Positions 56,745 to 64,000 of a DNA stretch of 64,000 nt are shown one piece after another. A program made the position numbers and the translations under genes. The notes beneath the pieces were generated by a model. It was not told the origin of the DNA, did no database searches, and saw only the letters and a list, made by a program, of their open reading frames with translations. Numbering within the stretch: position 1 is the stretch's first letter; each line of letters starts with the position of its first letter. The stretch comes from Marinobacter sediminicola (GTDB lineage: Bacteria > Pseudomonadota > Gammaproteobacteria > Pseudomonadales > Oleiphilaceae): positions 124,001-188,000 of the forward strand of contig NZ_JAVIXR010000004.1 of NCBI RefSeq assembly GCF_031157525.1, written 5' to 3'.

Positions 56745-57122
56745 TTAATCTTTGGCGCTGTGAGCCAGTTGCAGGGTTACCACGTCTTTGATTGCCTGAC
56801 CCAGAAGCGGGTTCTCTCCAATGGGGGGGGAAAGCGTAATATTTGCCCCAGTGGTTGTCTCAAGGGCTGTAATCATGGCCGGCACATCTTTACGCAGGTG
56901 GCGCCCGGCGGCTAGAAAAAGGGGGACAACTGTGAATTCTCGGCTTCCGGCTGCCACACCGTCGCGAACGACGGCCTCCAGGGAGGGTTCCGCCAGTTCC
57001 ATATAGGCAATCCTCGAGTTTGGTACAGCCTTTAGCGTCGGCTCTGCAAGCGCCTCGAATGTGTCGCACCAGCGTTTATCGCTGCTACCATGGGCTAACA
57101 GAATAATGCGGCGACTGCTCAT
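56745..57122 (-). CDS. CbiX/SirB-type sirohydrochlorin chelatase family protein
   Basis: A 125-residue single-domain type II chelatase-like protein. HGSSDKRWCDTFEAL near residue 11 holds the metal-binding histidine, and FTVVPLFLAAGRHLRKDVPA near 63-82 the second motif. Small CbiX proteins insert cobalt or nickel into tetrapyrroles; here the metal and substrate are unknown. It is first of a two-gene minus-strand unit with the epimerase. Confidence 0.85.
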   Translation of the reverse strand: MSSRRIILLAHGSSDKRWCDTFEALAEPTLKAVPNSRIAYMELAEPSLEAVVRDGVAAGSREFTVVPLFLAAGRHLRKDVPAMITALETTTGANITLSPPIGENPLLGQAIKDVVTLQLAHSAKD

Positions 57123-57223
57123 TCGTGCTCCTCGATGATCTGTGACAGGTGCCTGTCGTAAATTTGGTTGCGGGCCGGTATTCTCTGTCGATCCCGTCAG
57201 TCAAGATAACAGGGTGTTCTTTA

Positions 57224-57826
57224 ATGTTCGATTGGAAAGAGATTCTGGATTTCTGGTTCGGTGAATTAGATGAAAATGGACTCCCCGACAGCGAACATCG
57301 TAATCGTTGGTTTCTTTCAAGCCGTAAGTTCGACCAGGAAATTCGCCGTCGGTTTCTTTCCATGGTTCTGTTCGCGTCTGAGCAAGGTCTGGATCACTGG
57401 CGTAAGATTCCTGGTGGGCAGTTAGCTGAAATTATTCTGCTTGACCAGTTTTCCAGAAATATTTTTCGGGGCGGGGCACTTGCGTTCGAGCAGGATAAGC
57501 AGGCAAGGGCGCTTTGCAAAGAGGCCATGCGCAGGGGAGGTGACGTCGCGCTTCCACCGATTCAGCGTGCATTTATGTATATGCCACTACAACACTCTGA
57601 GCGGCTTGATGATCAAGCGTTGTCGGTTGAATGTTATGAGCAGTTGGTCGCGTCTACCTCAGGGATGTTGCAGGATTTTTTAAGAAGCTTTCTGCGGTCA
57701 GCTCAGGATCACCACAACATCATTGAGTGTTTTGGGCGGTTTCCCCATCGTAATAAGGCTCTTGGACGACCCTCGACTGACGCGGAGAAGGACTATCTGG
57801 GCACCGCCAATCGATTTGGGCAATAA
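57224..57826 (+). CDS. DUF924 family protein
   Basis: A 200-residue protein of the DUF924 family, predicted to be an all-helical TPR-like cytoplasmic protein. Motifs: WKEILDFWFGELDENGLPD at the start, AEIILLDQFSRNIFRG near 67-82, QRAFMYMPLQHSERLDDQ near 110-128 and HHNIIECFGRFPHRNKALGR near 165-185. The frame is open upstream, but the ATG at 57224 fits the family start. Function unknown. Confidence 0.88.
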   Translation: MFDWKEILDFWFGELDENGLPDSEHRNRWFLSSRKFDQEIRRRFLSMVLFASEQGLDHWRKIPGGQLAEIILLDQFSRNIFRGGALAFEQDKQARALCKEAMRRGGDVALPPIQRAFMYMPLQHSERLDDQALSVECYEQLVASTSGMLQDFLRSFLRSAQDHHNIIECFGRFPHRNKALGRPSTDAEKDYLGTANRFGQ

Positions 57827-57844
57827 AAAAGTTTGCAAAGGAGG

Positions 57845-57872
57845 TTGACGAAAGGGGCGGGATGCGTAGAAT
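57845..57872 (+). promoter_or_regulatory. Sigma-70 promoter of tRNA-Gly
   Basis: TTGACG (57845-57850) and TAGAAT (57867-57872) are 16 bases apart, with a G-rich discriminator region, 34 bases before the tRNA. Confidence 0.6.
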
Positions 57873-57906
57873 ACACATCCGTTGTTAGCGCAAGCTGGTC
57901 AACATT

Positions 57907-57982
<76 letters not shown>

Positions 57983-57990
57983 AATTCCAG

Positions 57991-58025
57991 AAACCCGACC
58001 TCGAAAGAGGTCGGGTTTTTTGTTT
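57991..58025 (+). terminator. Intrinsic terminator after tRNA-Gly
   Basis: AACCCGACCTC, loop GAAA, GAGGTCGGGTT then a run of T. A strong rho-independent terminator. Confidence 0.9.
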
Positions 58026-58077
58026 TTGGTTATACTGCCCGCCTCCCCACATTTGATTCCTGCTCTGGAGACGCGCC

Positions 58078-58872
58078 TTGAAAGTTCATTCACTCCATGT
58101 TTACCCGGTGAAGTCGCTCACTGGCATCGAGGTTTCCTGTTTTGAAATGGACGACTTCGGCCCTAAAGGTGACCGGCGATGGATGATTGTTGATGAGGAG
58201 CGCCGGTTTGTTACCCAGAGAGAGCTTCCTGAGTTGGCCAGGGTGTCAACCTCTCTACATGGGGGCTCCGTCAGCATTCACGTGCCAGGTGAGGGCGATT
58301 TCTTGTTGCAGCAGACTGACCGGGAGTTACGAGTGCTGGTCTGGCGCGACTGGGTTAAAGCTCTGGAGGGTGGGTCAGCCGCCAGTGAGGCGCTAAGTCG
58401 CTATTGCGGTAGGCGCTTGCGCTTTGTCTATATGCCGGACTCTTCGTTTCGGCGGGTTGATGCCGGGCATGTAAGTGAATATCGTCGAGTAGGCTTTGCG
58501 GATGGCTTTCCTTTTTTGATCACCAATCTGGCCTCTTTAAGTGAGCTTAACGGGCGACTCGAGGCGCCTGTGGATATGCGCAGGTTCCGGCCCAACATCG
58601 TTATAGGGGGCATGGCACCCTGGCAGGAAGACCACTGGCGCAAGCTTTTGGTAGGAGAACAAAGCTTCAATGTTGTGAAGCCAAGTTCCCGTTGTGTGCT
58701 GACCACCGTTGATCCGGATACCGGGTTGAAAGATCCCGGCCTGCAGCCTTTGAGAGCGCTCTCTGGATACCGCAGGACGCCAGACGGTGTTATTTTCGGC
58801 CAAAATGCCATTCACGAATCCCCCGGAATAATCCATGTGGATGATTCCGTCACTGTTATTGAATCGGAGTAG
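58078..58872 (+). CDS. MOSC domain protein (YcbX-like, without ferredoxin domain)
   Basis: A 264-residue molybdenum-cofactor-binding protein. An N-terminal MOSC_N domain (VHSLHVYPVKSLTGIEVSCF, then GDRRWMIVDEERRFVTQRE) is followed by a MOSC domain with the cofactor cysteine in KPSSRCVLTTVDPDTG near 205. E. coli YcbX, which reduces N-hydroxylated bases, has an added ferredoxin domain that is missing here, so an electron partner would be separate. The start is a TTG, with GGAG eight bases upstream; no ATG fits. uup begins eight bases downstream. Confidence 0.88.
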   Translation: MKVHSLHVYPVKSLTGIEVSCFEMDDFGPKGDRRWMIVDEERRFVTQRELPELARVSTSLHGGSVSIHVPGEGDFLLQQTDRELRVLVWRDWVKALEGGSAASEALSRYCGRRLRFVYMPDSSFRRVDAGHVSEYRRVGFADGFPFLITNLASLSELNGRLEAPVDMRRFRPNIVIGGMAPWQEDHWRKLLVGEQSFNVVKPSSRCVLTTVDPDTGLKDPGLQPLRALSGYRRTPDGVIFGQNAIHESPGIIHVDDSVTVIESE

Positions 58873-58880
58873 AAAACAAC

Positions 58881-60851
58881 GTGCCACTGTTAACACTGGA
58901 CTCGATTTCCCTGGCCTTCGGAATGCACCCGCTGCTTGATCAGGCTTCGCTGAATATTGAAGCTGGCGAACGGGTATGTTTGTTGGGAAGGAATGGCGAG
59001 GGTAAGTCCACGCTGCTAAAGATCGTCTGCGGTGATGTTATTCCGGATGGCGGCAAGGTGCGCCTTGAGGATGGCGCCGTGTTGGCGGTCCTGCCCCAGA
59101 ACCTTCCCTCAGACGATACCAGAACGGCGTACGAAGTAGTGTCTGGCGCCTTCCCGGAAGCAGGCCAACTTCTGGCGGAGTTTCACACGCTTACCCAAAG
59201 CGCAGACGAATCCAGTCTCGATCGCATGATGAAGGTTCAGGAGCGCATTGAAGCTCTTGACGGGTGGCGGCTCGATCAAAAGGTTACGGCCATTTTGGCG
59301 CAATATGGCATAGATCCGGACCAGCGGTTGAATACCCTCTCCGGAGGGTGGCAGCGTCGGGTGTTGTTAGCTAAAGCGCTCGTTGGAGAGCCGGATATTC
59401 TTTTGTTGGACGAGCCCACCAACCATCTTGATGTGCCAGCCATCGCTTGGCTTGAGGAAGCGCTTGGTGCATTTCGTGGCGCCATGCTGTTTGTGAGCCA
59501 CGACCGGGCTTTTATCAGGCGCATGGCTACCCGAGTCGTAGAGTTGGATCGCGGGAAGTTGATCAGCTTTGCTGCCTCTTATGACCGATATCTTGATCTG
59601 AAAGAGAAAGCGCTTGAGGAGGAAGAGCGGGAAAATGCGCTTTTCGACAAGCGGCTGAAACAGGAAGAGACGTGGATTCGTCAAGGCATTAAAGCTCGCC
59701 GCACCCGCAACATGGGTAGGGTAAGGGCCCTGAAAGCGATGCGCGAAGAGCACCGGCAGCGCAGAGTTCGTGGTGGTACAGCGAGCTTCGCTGTGGAAGA
59801 TGCTGCGCGCTCGGGCAAGCTGGTAGTAGAGACAGTTGATGCCGGCTTTGCATACCCTGACGGGACAGCCATTATTCGAGATATGAGTCTTACTGTGCTC
59901 CGGGGCGATAAAATTGGCCTTGTGGGTGAGAACGGAACGGGTAAAACAACGCTGGTGCGTTTGTTGTTGGGCGACCTGAAGCCGACTGAAGGCACGATCC
60001 GCTTGGGTACTAACCTCCAGGTGGCCTATTTTGATCAGCTTCGTGGTGAGCTCGACCTTAACTCGAACGCACTCGACAACTTGTCGGAAGGCCGGGAATT
60101 TATTGATATCAACGGCCAGAGCAAGCATGTGCTTGGGTATTTGCAGGAGTTCCTGTTTACGCCGGAGCGGGCCAGATCGCCTGTTCGGGTATTCTCCGGG
60201 GGTGAACGTGCAAGGTTGTTGTTAGCAAAACTGTTCAGCAAACCAGCAAACATTCTGGTACTGGATGAGCCAACCAACGATCTGGATGTGGAAACCCTGG
60301 AGTTGCTGGAAGAGCAGCTTTCCGAATTTGCCGGCACCGTGATTGTTATCAGCCACGACCGGGAGTTTCTCGATAACGTTGTAACGGAAACGGTTTTCCT
60401 GGACGGTTCTGGGCGGGTGCGAGAATACGTAGGTGGTTATAGCGACTGGCGTCGGCAGGGAGGATGTTTCCCGGCTGAGGAAACGGGCGCACGCCCCGAT
60501 CGGCACGACAAGGCGGCAAAGTCAGGTAAGCAAACGGGTGGCAAGAAAAATGGTGATTCGCCAGCCAAGGGTGAGCAGGCTGCAGAAAGCTCGAATGATG
60601 CCGGTGTCAGCAAGCCTAAGCCGGTTAAACTGAGTTATAAGTTGAAGCTCGAACTTGAACAGTTGCCAGGGCAAATAGAAGCTTTGGAGCAGGATGTAGC
60701 GAGCATTCAGGCGCGTATCGCTTCAGCCGATTTTTATTCAGGTACAGCTGAAGACGTTGCTGAGGTTCTGGAAGAGCTGGAGCAGAAAGAGCTCAAGCTG
60801 GAGAAGGTTATCGAGAGATGGATGGAACTGGAAGAGCAGGCGCTTGGTTAA
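58881..60851 (+). CDS. uup: ABC-F ATPase Uup
   Basis: Soluble twin-ATPase of the ABC-F family, thought to act on ribosomes or DNA-related processes (656 residues). Two ABC cassettes: Walker A GRNGEGKST near residue 35 and GENGTGKTT near 350; signatures LSGGWQRRV and FSGGERARLLL; Walker B with LLLDEPTNHLDVP and LVLDEPTNDLDVE. A charged linker follows and then a C-terminal coiled coil (LEQLPGQIEALEQDVASIQA). The start is GTG. The last residue block matches the DNA-binding coiled coil of Uup rather than EttA or YheS. Confidence 0.93.
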   Translation: MPLLTLDSISLAFGMHPLLDQASLNIEAGERVCLLGRNGEGKSTLLKIVCGDVIPDGGKVRLEDGAVLAVLPQNLPSDDTRTAYEVVSGAFPEAGQLLAEFHTLTQSADESSLDRMMKVQERIEALDGWRLDQKVTAILAQYGIDPDQRLNTLSGGWQRRVLLAKALVGEPDILLLDEPTNHLDVPAIAWLEEALGAFRGAMLFVSHDRAFIRRMATRVVELDRGKLISFAASYDRYLDLKEKALEEEERENALFDKRLKQEETWIRQGIKARRTRNMGRVRALKAMREEHRQRRVRGGTASFAVEDAARSGKLVVETVDAGFAYPDGTAIIRDMSLTVLRGDKIGLVGENGTGKTTLVRLLLGDLKPTEGTIRLGTNLQVAYFDQLRGELDLNSNALDNLSEGREFIDINGQSKHVLGYLQEFLFTPERARSPVRVFSGGERARLLLAKLFSKPANILVLDEPTNDLDVETLELLEEQLSEFAGTVIVISHDREFLDNVVTETVFLDGSGRVREYVGGYSDWRRQGGCFPAEETGARPDRHDKAAKSGKQTGGKKNGDSPAKGEQAAESSNDAGVSKPKPVKLSYKLKLELEQLPGQIEALEQDVASIQARIASADFYSGTAEDVAEVLEELEQKELKLEKVIERWMELEEQALG

Positions 60852-60871
60852 GGCAAGTGCTTGGGATTAAT

Positions 60872-60909
60872 AAAAAAGCCTGGGGCAGTGTATTGCCTCA
60901 GGCTTTTTT
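60872..60909. terminator. Bidirectional terminator between uup and the usp gene
   Basis: AAAAAAGCCTGGGGCA, loop, TGCCTCAGGCTTTTTT form a 16-bp stem with one G-T pair, flanked by A and T runs on either side; works for both converging genes. Confidence 0.9.
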
Positions 60910-60934
60910 CCAGGGCTGGGTGTTGCGAGATGAG

Positions 60935-61366
60935 TTAGCGAATTCTGATCGCTAAAACATCGCACTCTGTACCATGCAACACGCCATTTGCAGTTGAGCC
61001 GAGTAGCAACTGGAAGCCCTTCCTGCCGTGGCTTCCCACAATCACAAGATCCGCAGCCTGCTCTTTAACCAACCGGTGTATCTCAGATTCCGGTCGGCCC
61101 ACAGTCACAATCTGGTTGGTCTTTTCGACGCCATACTGTTCACCGTACGCAGCCAGCTGTTCCCGGGCCGCTTTATCGAGCTGAGTTTGAAGCTCGGTCA
61201 GGTCCATCGGGATATCTCCACCATACGCGTACCCCACTGGCTCGACAACGTGTACCAGAACCAGGTTGGCACCGTGAGCTACGCTCATGGCTTTAGCTTT
61301 TTCCAGAACCTGGGGTGCTTCTTCGGTAAGATCGATAGCAACGAGCATTGTATTGTATGCAGACAT
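60935..61366 (-). CDS. Universal stress protein, UspA family
   Basis: A 143-residue single Usp domain. N-terminal NTMLVAIDLTEEAPQVLEKA; the C-terminal motif VGSHGRKGFQLLLGSTANGV fits the ATP-binding pattern G-x2-G-x9-G-S/T, so this is the nucleotide-binding type. Usp proteins take part in stress resistance; the exact role here is unknown. Convergent with uup. Confidence 0.93.
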   Translation of the reverse strand: MSAYNTMLVAIDLTEEAPQVLEKAKAMSVAHGANLVLVHVVEPVGYAYGGDIPMDLTELQTQLDKAAREQLAAYGEQYGVEKTNQIVTVGRPESEIHRLVKEQAADLVIVGSHGRKGFQLLLGSTANGVLHGTECDVLAIRIR

Positions 61367-61440
61367 CCCTAACTCCTTCTATATCGGCTTTGCTACAGCA
61401 TAGTACGCGAGCCCGACTGGGGGAAGGGCTCTCGTGGTAT

Positions 61441-62259
61441 TCACGCGCTCTGCTGGAGTAGCGAAATAACCGAAGTCAGGCTTTCGAGGATGCGCTTGGA
61501 GTACCGGTCAATTACAAAGCCTACGTTGTTTTCGTTGTAGTTGATGTAAGAGCCGCGGATAAACTGCCATTTTGCATTTACGTCGCTTAATAGTCCGCTC
61601 AGCTCTGCGTTACTTTCACCCGTGCTCATTGTTTCAAGCAGCTTGTCAAAGTCTTTGGCCTGCTCATCAAGTGATGTTTCCAGGGAGGAGCCTTGAAAGA
61701 TTTGCGCAACCGACGAGTTGGTGCGAACTGAGTACTTTGCCATCATTTGGGCAATGACAACCGCACCCATTCTGGCTGCTTCAACCCGCTGGCTTGTTTG
61801 TTTCGCGGAGCCTTCCTGGGCGATCTGGTAAAGCTCGGTTGCCTTGCTGTTCATTTCCAGTGCCTGATTAGCCATGTCAGACACCAAACGTAAATCTGGA
61901 TAACCCGTTGTCCGCACATCGTTGATGTTGTCGCGCATCAGACTTTTGAATTTATCGAATTGGCCGTTGAGCTCTTCAAGTTGTTCTTTGGATAGTCCGC
62001 CACTTGTATTGTTTGTAACGAGGTTCATGGCGTCGTTGGCTGAGTTGATACCGGCCACGATCTCGTTCAGAGTGTTGGTGCTGCCAGATCCGATAAACCG
62101 GTAATACGCATCAAGCGCCACGTAGTTGCTCACGCGGAAGTTATGCAGTTGGGCGAGGAAGTCGTCAGACTCCTGTGCCTTTACGTTCATAGATGTGAGC
62201 AAGAACAAAAACAGTGAAGCAACCAGAGAGGCGCGAGCGCCCAGGTGGGTGGTTTTCAT
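61441..62259 (-). CDS. Unrecognised helical periplasmic protein
   Basis: A 272-residue secreted protein that I do not recognise. Signal peptide MKTTHLGARASLVASLFLFL, then LTSMNVKAQ, cut near residue 30. The mature part is almost entirely helical with Asn, Gln, Ser and Leu (NEIVAGINSANDAMNLVTNN, LSKEQLEELNGQFDKFKSLM, ELYQIAQEGSAKQTSQRVEA), somewhat like the helical sensor parts of chemoreceptors but without membrane or signalling domains. The ATG at 62259 follows GGAGAATCCGTCCG; an earlier in-frame start would add 27 residues and spoil the signal peptide. Confidence 0.72.
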   Translation of the reverse strand: MKTTHLGARASLVASLFLFLLTSMNVKAQESDDFLAQLHNFRVSNYVALDAYYRFIGSGSTNTLNEIVAGINSANDAMNLVTNNTSGGLSKEQLEELNGQFDKFKSLMRDNINDVRTTGYPDLRLVSDMANQALEMNSKATELYQIAQEGSAKQTSQRVEAARMGAVVIAQMMAKYSVRTNSSVAQIFQGSSLETSLDEQAKDFDKLLETMSTGESNAELSGLLSDVNAKWQFIRGSYINYNENNVGFVIDRYSKRILESLTSVISLLQQSA

Positions 62260-62686
62260 CGGACGGATTCTCCGTAAAGCGTTTATTATTGTGTACCAAA
62301 GTCGTAGAACGAAGGTAAAGTAAGTTTCTCGGCCAATCAAGCAGTTTTGCTGGCGCGGGAATGGGGAATTGTAAATATCTTTGAAATTTGCGTCATGAAG
62401 TTCAAGCTCCTTCTATGCATTAGGTTGTAATCTACTGATACATAAGGATCTGATGTCGTGGCGCGGGTGTAATTGCTGCATGTTGCGTTCGATCACAAAG
62501 AAACAAATTGACAAACGTGCTGTTTTTTCACATCGTGTGCCCTCACGATTCAAACGACTGTATGAATTTTTAGTCGTCTGATCGGGCAGTGACAGAAATC
62601 TCGCTGCATCAAACAGCTTTGGCAATCTCGATAAAGAGGCTGTCCAGAGTTGGAAGCAGTTCCAAACACAGACTGGAGATCAGTTG
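62260..62686. other. Divergent intergenic region before fadB
   Basis: 427 bases without a convincing gene. It holds TTGACA at 62508-62513 (possible -35, weak -10 at 17 bases) and overlapping inverted repeats: CAAACGACT (62551-62559) with AGTCGTCTG (62572-62580), and ATTCA (62548-62552) with TGAAT (62563-62567). These may be operator sequences of a fatty-acid regulator; no clear PsrA site was found. Confidence 0.45.
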
Positions 62687-64000
62687 ATGATTTACGAAGG
62701 TAAAGCCATCACGGTTAAAGAGATCGAAGGCGGGATCGCTCAGTTGGACTTCGACTTGCAAGGCGAGTCGGTAAACAAGTTCAACCGTCTTACCATTGAA
62801 GAGCTCCACGCCGCGACTGATGCACTTAAAGCACAGAAGAAACTCAAGGGCCTGGTAGTAACCAGTTCCAAAGACAGTTTCATTGTTGGTGCCGACATTA
62901 CAGAGTTTACTGAACTGTTTGCCGGTTCCGAGGAAGACCTGGTTGCCAACAACCTGAAGGCCAATGCAATTTTCAGCGCGGTAGAGGATCTTCCTTTCCC
63001 CACTGTGACTGCAATTAACGGTATCGCTTTGGGCGGCGGTTTTGAAATGTGCCTGGCGACCGATTATCGGGTTATGGCTCCCAAGGCTAAAGTAGGCCTG
63101 CCTGAAGTAAAGCTGGGTATCTTCCCGGGCTTCGGCGGCACTGTTCGTCTATCCCGCCTGGTAGGTGTGGATAACGCTGTTGAGTGGATTTGTGGCGGTG
63201 CAGAAAACCGTGCCGACGTAGCTCTGAAAACGGGTGCTGTTGACGCAATTGTTGAGCCGGCGCAGCTGGTGGAAGCAGCTGTTGCTATCATTAATCAGTG
63301 CAACGAAGGCAAGCTTGACCACGAAGCGCGTCGCGAAGAGAAGAAAGGCAAGATCAAGCTCAATGCCATGGAAAGCATGATGGCGTTCGAGATTTCCAAA
63401 GCCTTTGTGGGTGCCAAAGCGGGCAAGAACTACCCAGCACCGGTCGAAGCGATCAAGGTGATGCAAAAGCACGCTGGCATGACCCGCGACAAGGCGATTG
63501 AAGTGGAAGCCAAAGGCTTTGCCAAAATGGCGAAGACGAATGTGGCGGCCTGCCTTGTTGGCTTGTTCCTGAATGATCAGGAACTTAAAAAGAAAGCCAA
63601 AGCTTGGGAAAAAGAAGCGTCTGAAGTGAAACTGGCTGCCGTACTGGGTGCCGGAATCATGGGTGGCGGCGTTGCTTATCAGTCAGCACTGAAAGGCACA
63701 CCGATCATCATGAAGGACATTAACCAGGCCGGTATTACCCTGGGTCTGAATGAAGCCAAGAAGCTGCTAACCAAGCGCGTCGATAAAGGCCGCATGGACG
63801 CAGGCAAAATGGCCGATGTTCTCAACAGCATTACTCCGACCCTCAACTACGGTGACTTTAAAAACGTAGATCTGGTTGTAGAAGCTGTTGTTGAAAACCC
63901 GAAGGTAAAAGATGCTGTTCTGCGTGAAGCAGAAGATATGGTTCGTGACGACGCCATTTTGACGTCGAACACTTCAACCATTTCCATCGATCTTCTGGCC
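62687..64000 (+). CDS. fadB: Fatty acid oxidation complex alpha subunit FadB (partial)
   Basis: Multifunctional beta-oxidation enzyme; 438 codons are present and the frame is open at the right edge (about 715 expected). The N-terminal enoyl-CoA hydratase/isomerase part has [12 protein letters not shown] near 67, [20 protein letters not shown] near 110-130 and [14 protein letters not shown] near 143, including the two catalytic glutamates of the family. The 3-hydroxyacyl-CoA dehydrogenase part begins with [18 protein letters not shown] near 320 and continues past the edge ([15 protein letters not shown]). GGAG lies eight bases before the ATG. fadA is expected downstream. Confidence 0.96.
   Translation, partial: MIYEGKAITVKEIEGGIAQLDFDLQGESVNKFNRLTIEELHAATDALKAQKKLKGLVVTSSKDSFIVGADITEFTELFAGSEEDLVANNLKANAIFSAVEDLPFPTVTAINGIALGGGFEMCLATDYRVMAPKAKVGLPEVKLGIFPGFGGTVRLSRLVGVDNAVEWICGGAENRADVALKTGAVDAIVEPAQLVEAAVAIINQCNEGKLDHEARREEKKGKIKLNAMESMMAFEISKAFVGAKAGKNYPAPVEAIKVMQKHAGMTRDKAIEVEAKGFAKMAKTNVAACLVGLFLNDQELKKKAKAWEKEASEVKLAAVLGAGIMGGGVAYQSALKGTPIIMKDINQAGITLGLNEAKKLLTKRVDKGRMDAGKMADVLNSITPTLNYGDFKNVDLVVEAVVENPKVKDAVLREAEDMVRDDAILTSNTSTISIDLLA

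Overview
The window looks like chromosome of a marine gammaproteobacterium close to Marinobacter. This is inferred from gene content and order: a polar-flagellum type flgBCDEFGHIJKL run with sigma-54 promoters, the order queA-tgt-yajC-secDF-suhB-trmJ-cysE-iscRS also seen in Pseudomonas, then ndk-rlmN-pilW-rodZ-ispG-hisS-yfgM-bamB-der, Anr/FNR-type signals and an aerobic fatty-acid lifestyle. I see no prophage, insertion sequence, CRISPR array or rRNA. Almost everything is coding and the reading frames look intact.

Layout. 1-15.9 kb is a mixed block: an ABC importer (permease cut by the left edge, plus binding protein), an acyl-CoA ligase-like protein, a hot-dog thioesterase, a ferric-iron importer, a PilZ protein, a degenerate HD-GYP protein, two unrecognised lipoproteins, the YadGH exporter, QueF, a class III nucleotide cyclase and a nitroreductase. 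16.0-27.5 kb is the flagellar rod/hook/ring operon, with a sigma-54 promoter before flgB and a second before flgF. 27.6-29.7 kb holds tRNA-Leu, a DUF1254/DUF1214-type periplasmic protein and a lipoprotein. 29.9-35.5 kb is the queuosine/Sec block (queA, tgt, yajC, secD, secF). 35.6-40 kb holds suhB (opposite strand), trmJ, cysE, iscR and iscS. 40-49.3 kb is a housekeeping run from ndk to der. 49.3-55.2 kb on the minus strand is a GGDEF-EAL protein, ackA and pta. 55.2-64 kb carries a tiny CcoM-like membrane protein under an Anr box, tRNA-Glu, tRNA-Gly, an epimerase, a CbiX-type chelatase, DUF924, MOSC, Uup, UspA, an unknown helical periplasmic protein and the first part of fadB.

Main points of interest. 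(1) The isc locus is stripped down: iscU, iscA, hscBA and fdx are absent between iscS and ndk, IscS ends about 20 residues early where the IscU-docking tail should be, and IscR has Phe at position 98, one of its three cluster cysteines. (2) The SuhB protein at its conserved site has lost the inositol-phosphatase metal motif. (3) The flgF leader holds a long hairpin that covers the ribosome-binding site in read-through transcripts, while the internal sigma-54 promoter would start just downstream of the left arms. (4) A 51-codon CcoM-like gene sits under a near-perfect Anr box. (5) The HD-GYP protein has lost its HD dyad. (6) The hook protein carries a flagellin-IN-like insertion. All comparisons with protein families are from memory; no database search was run.
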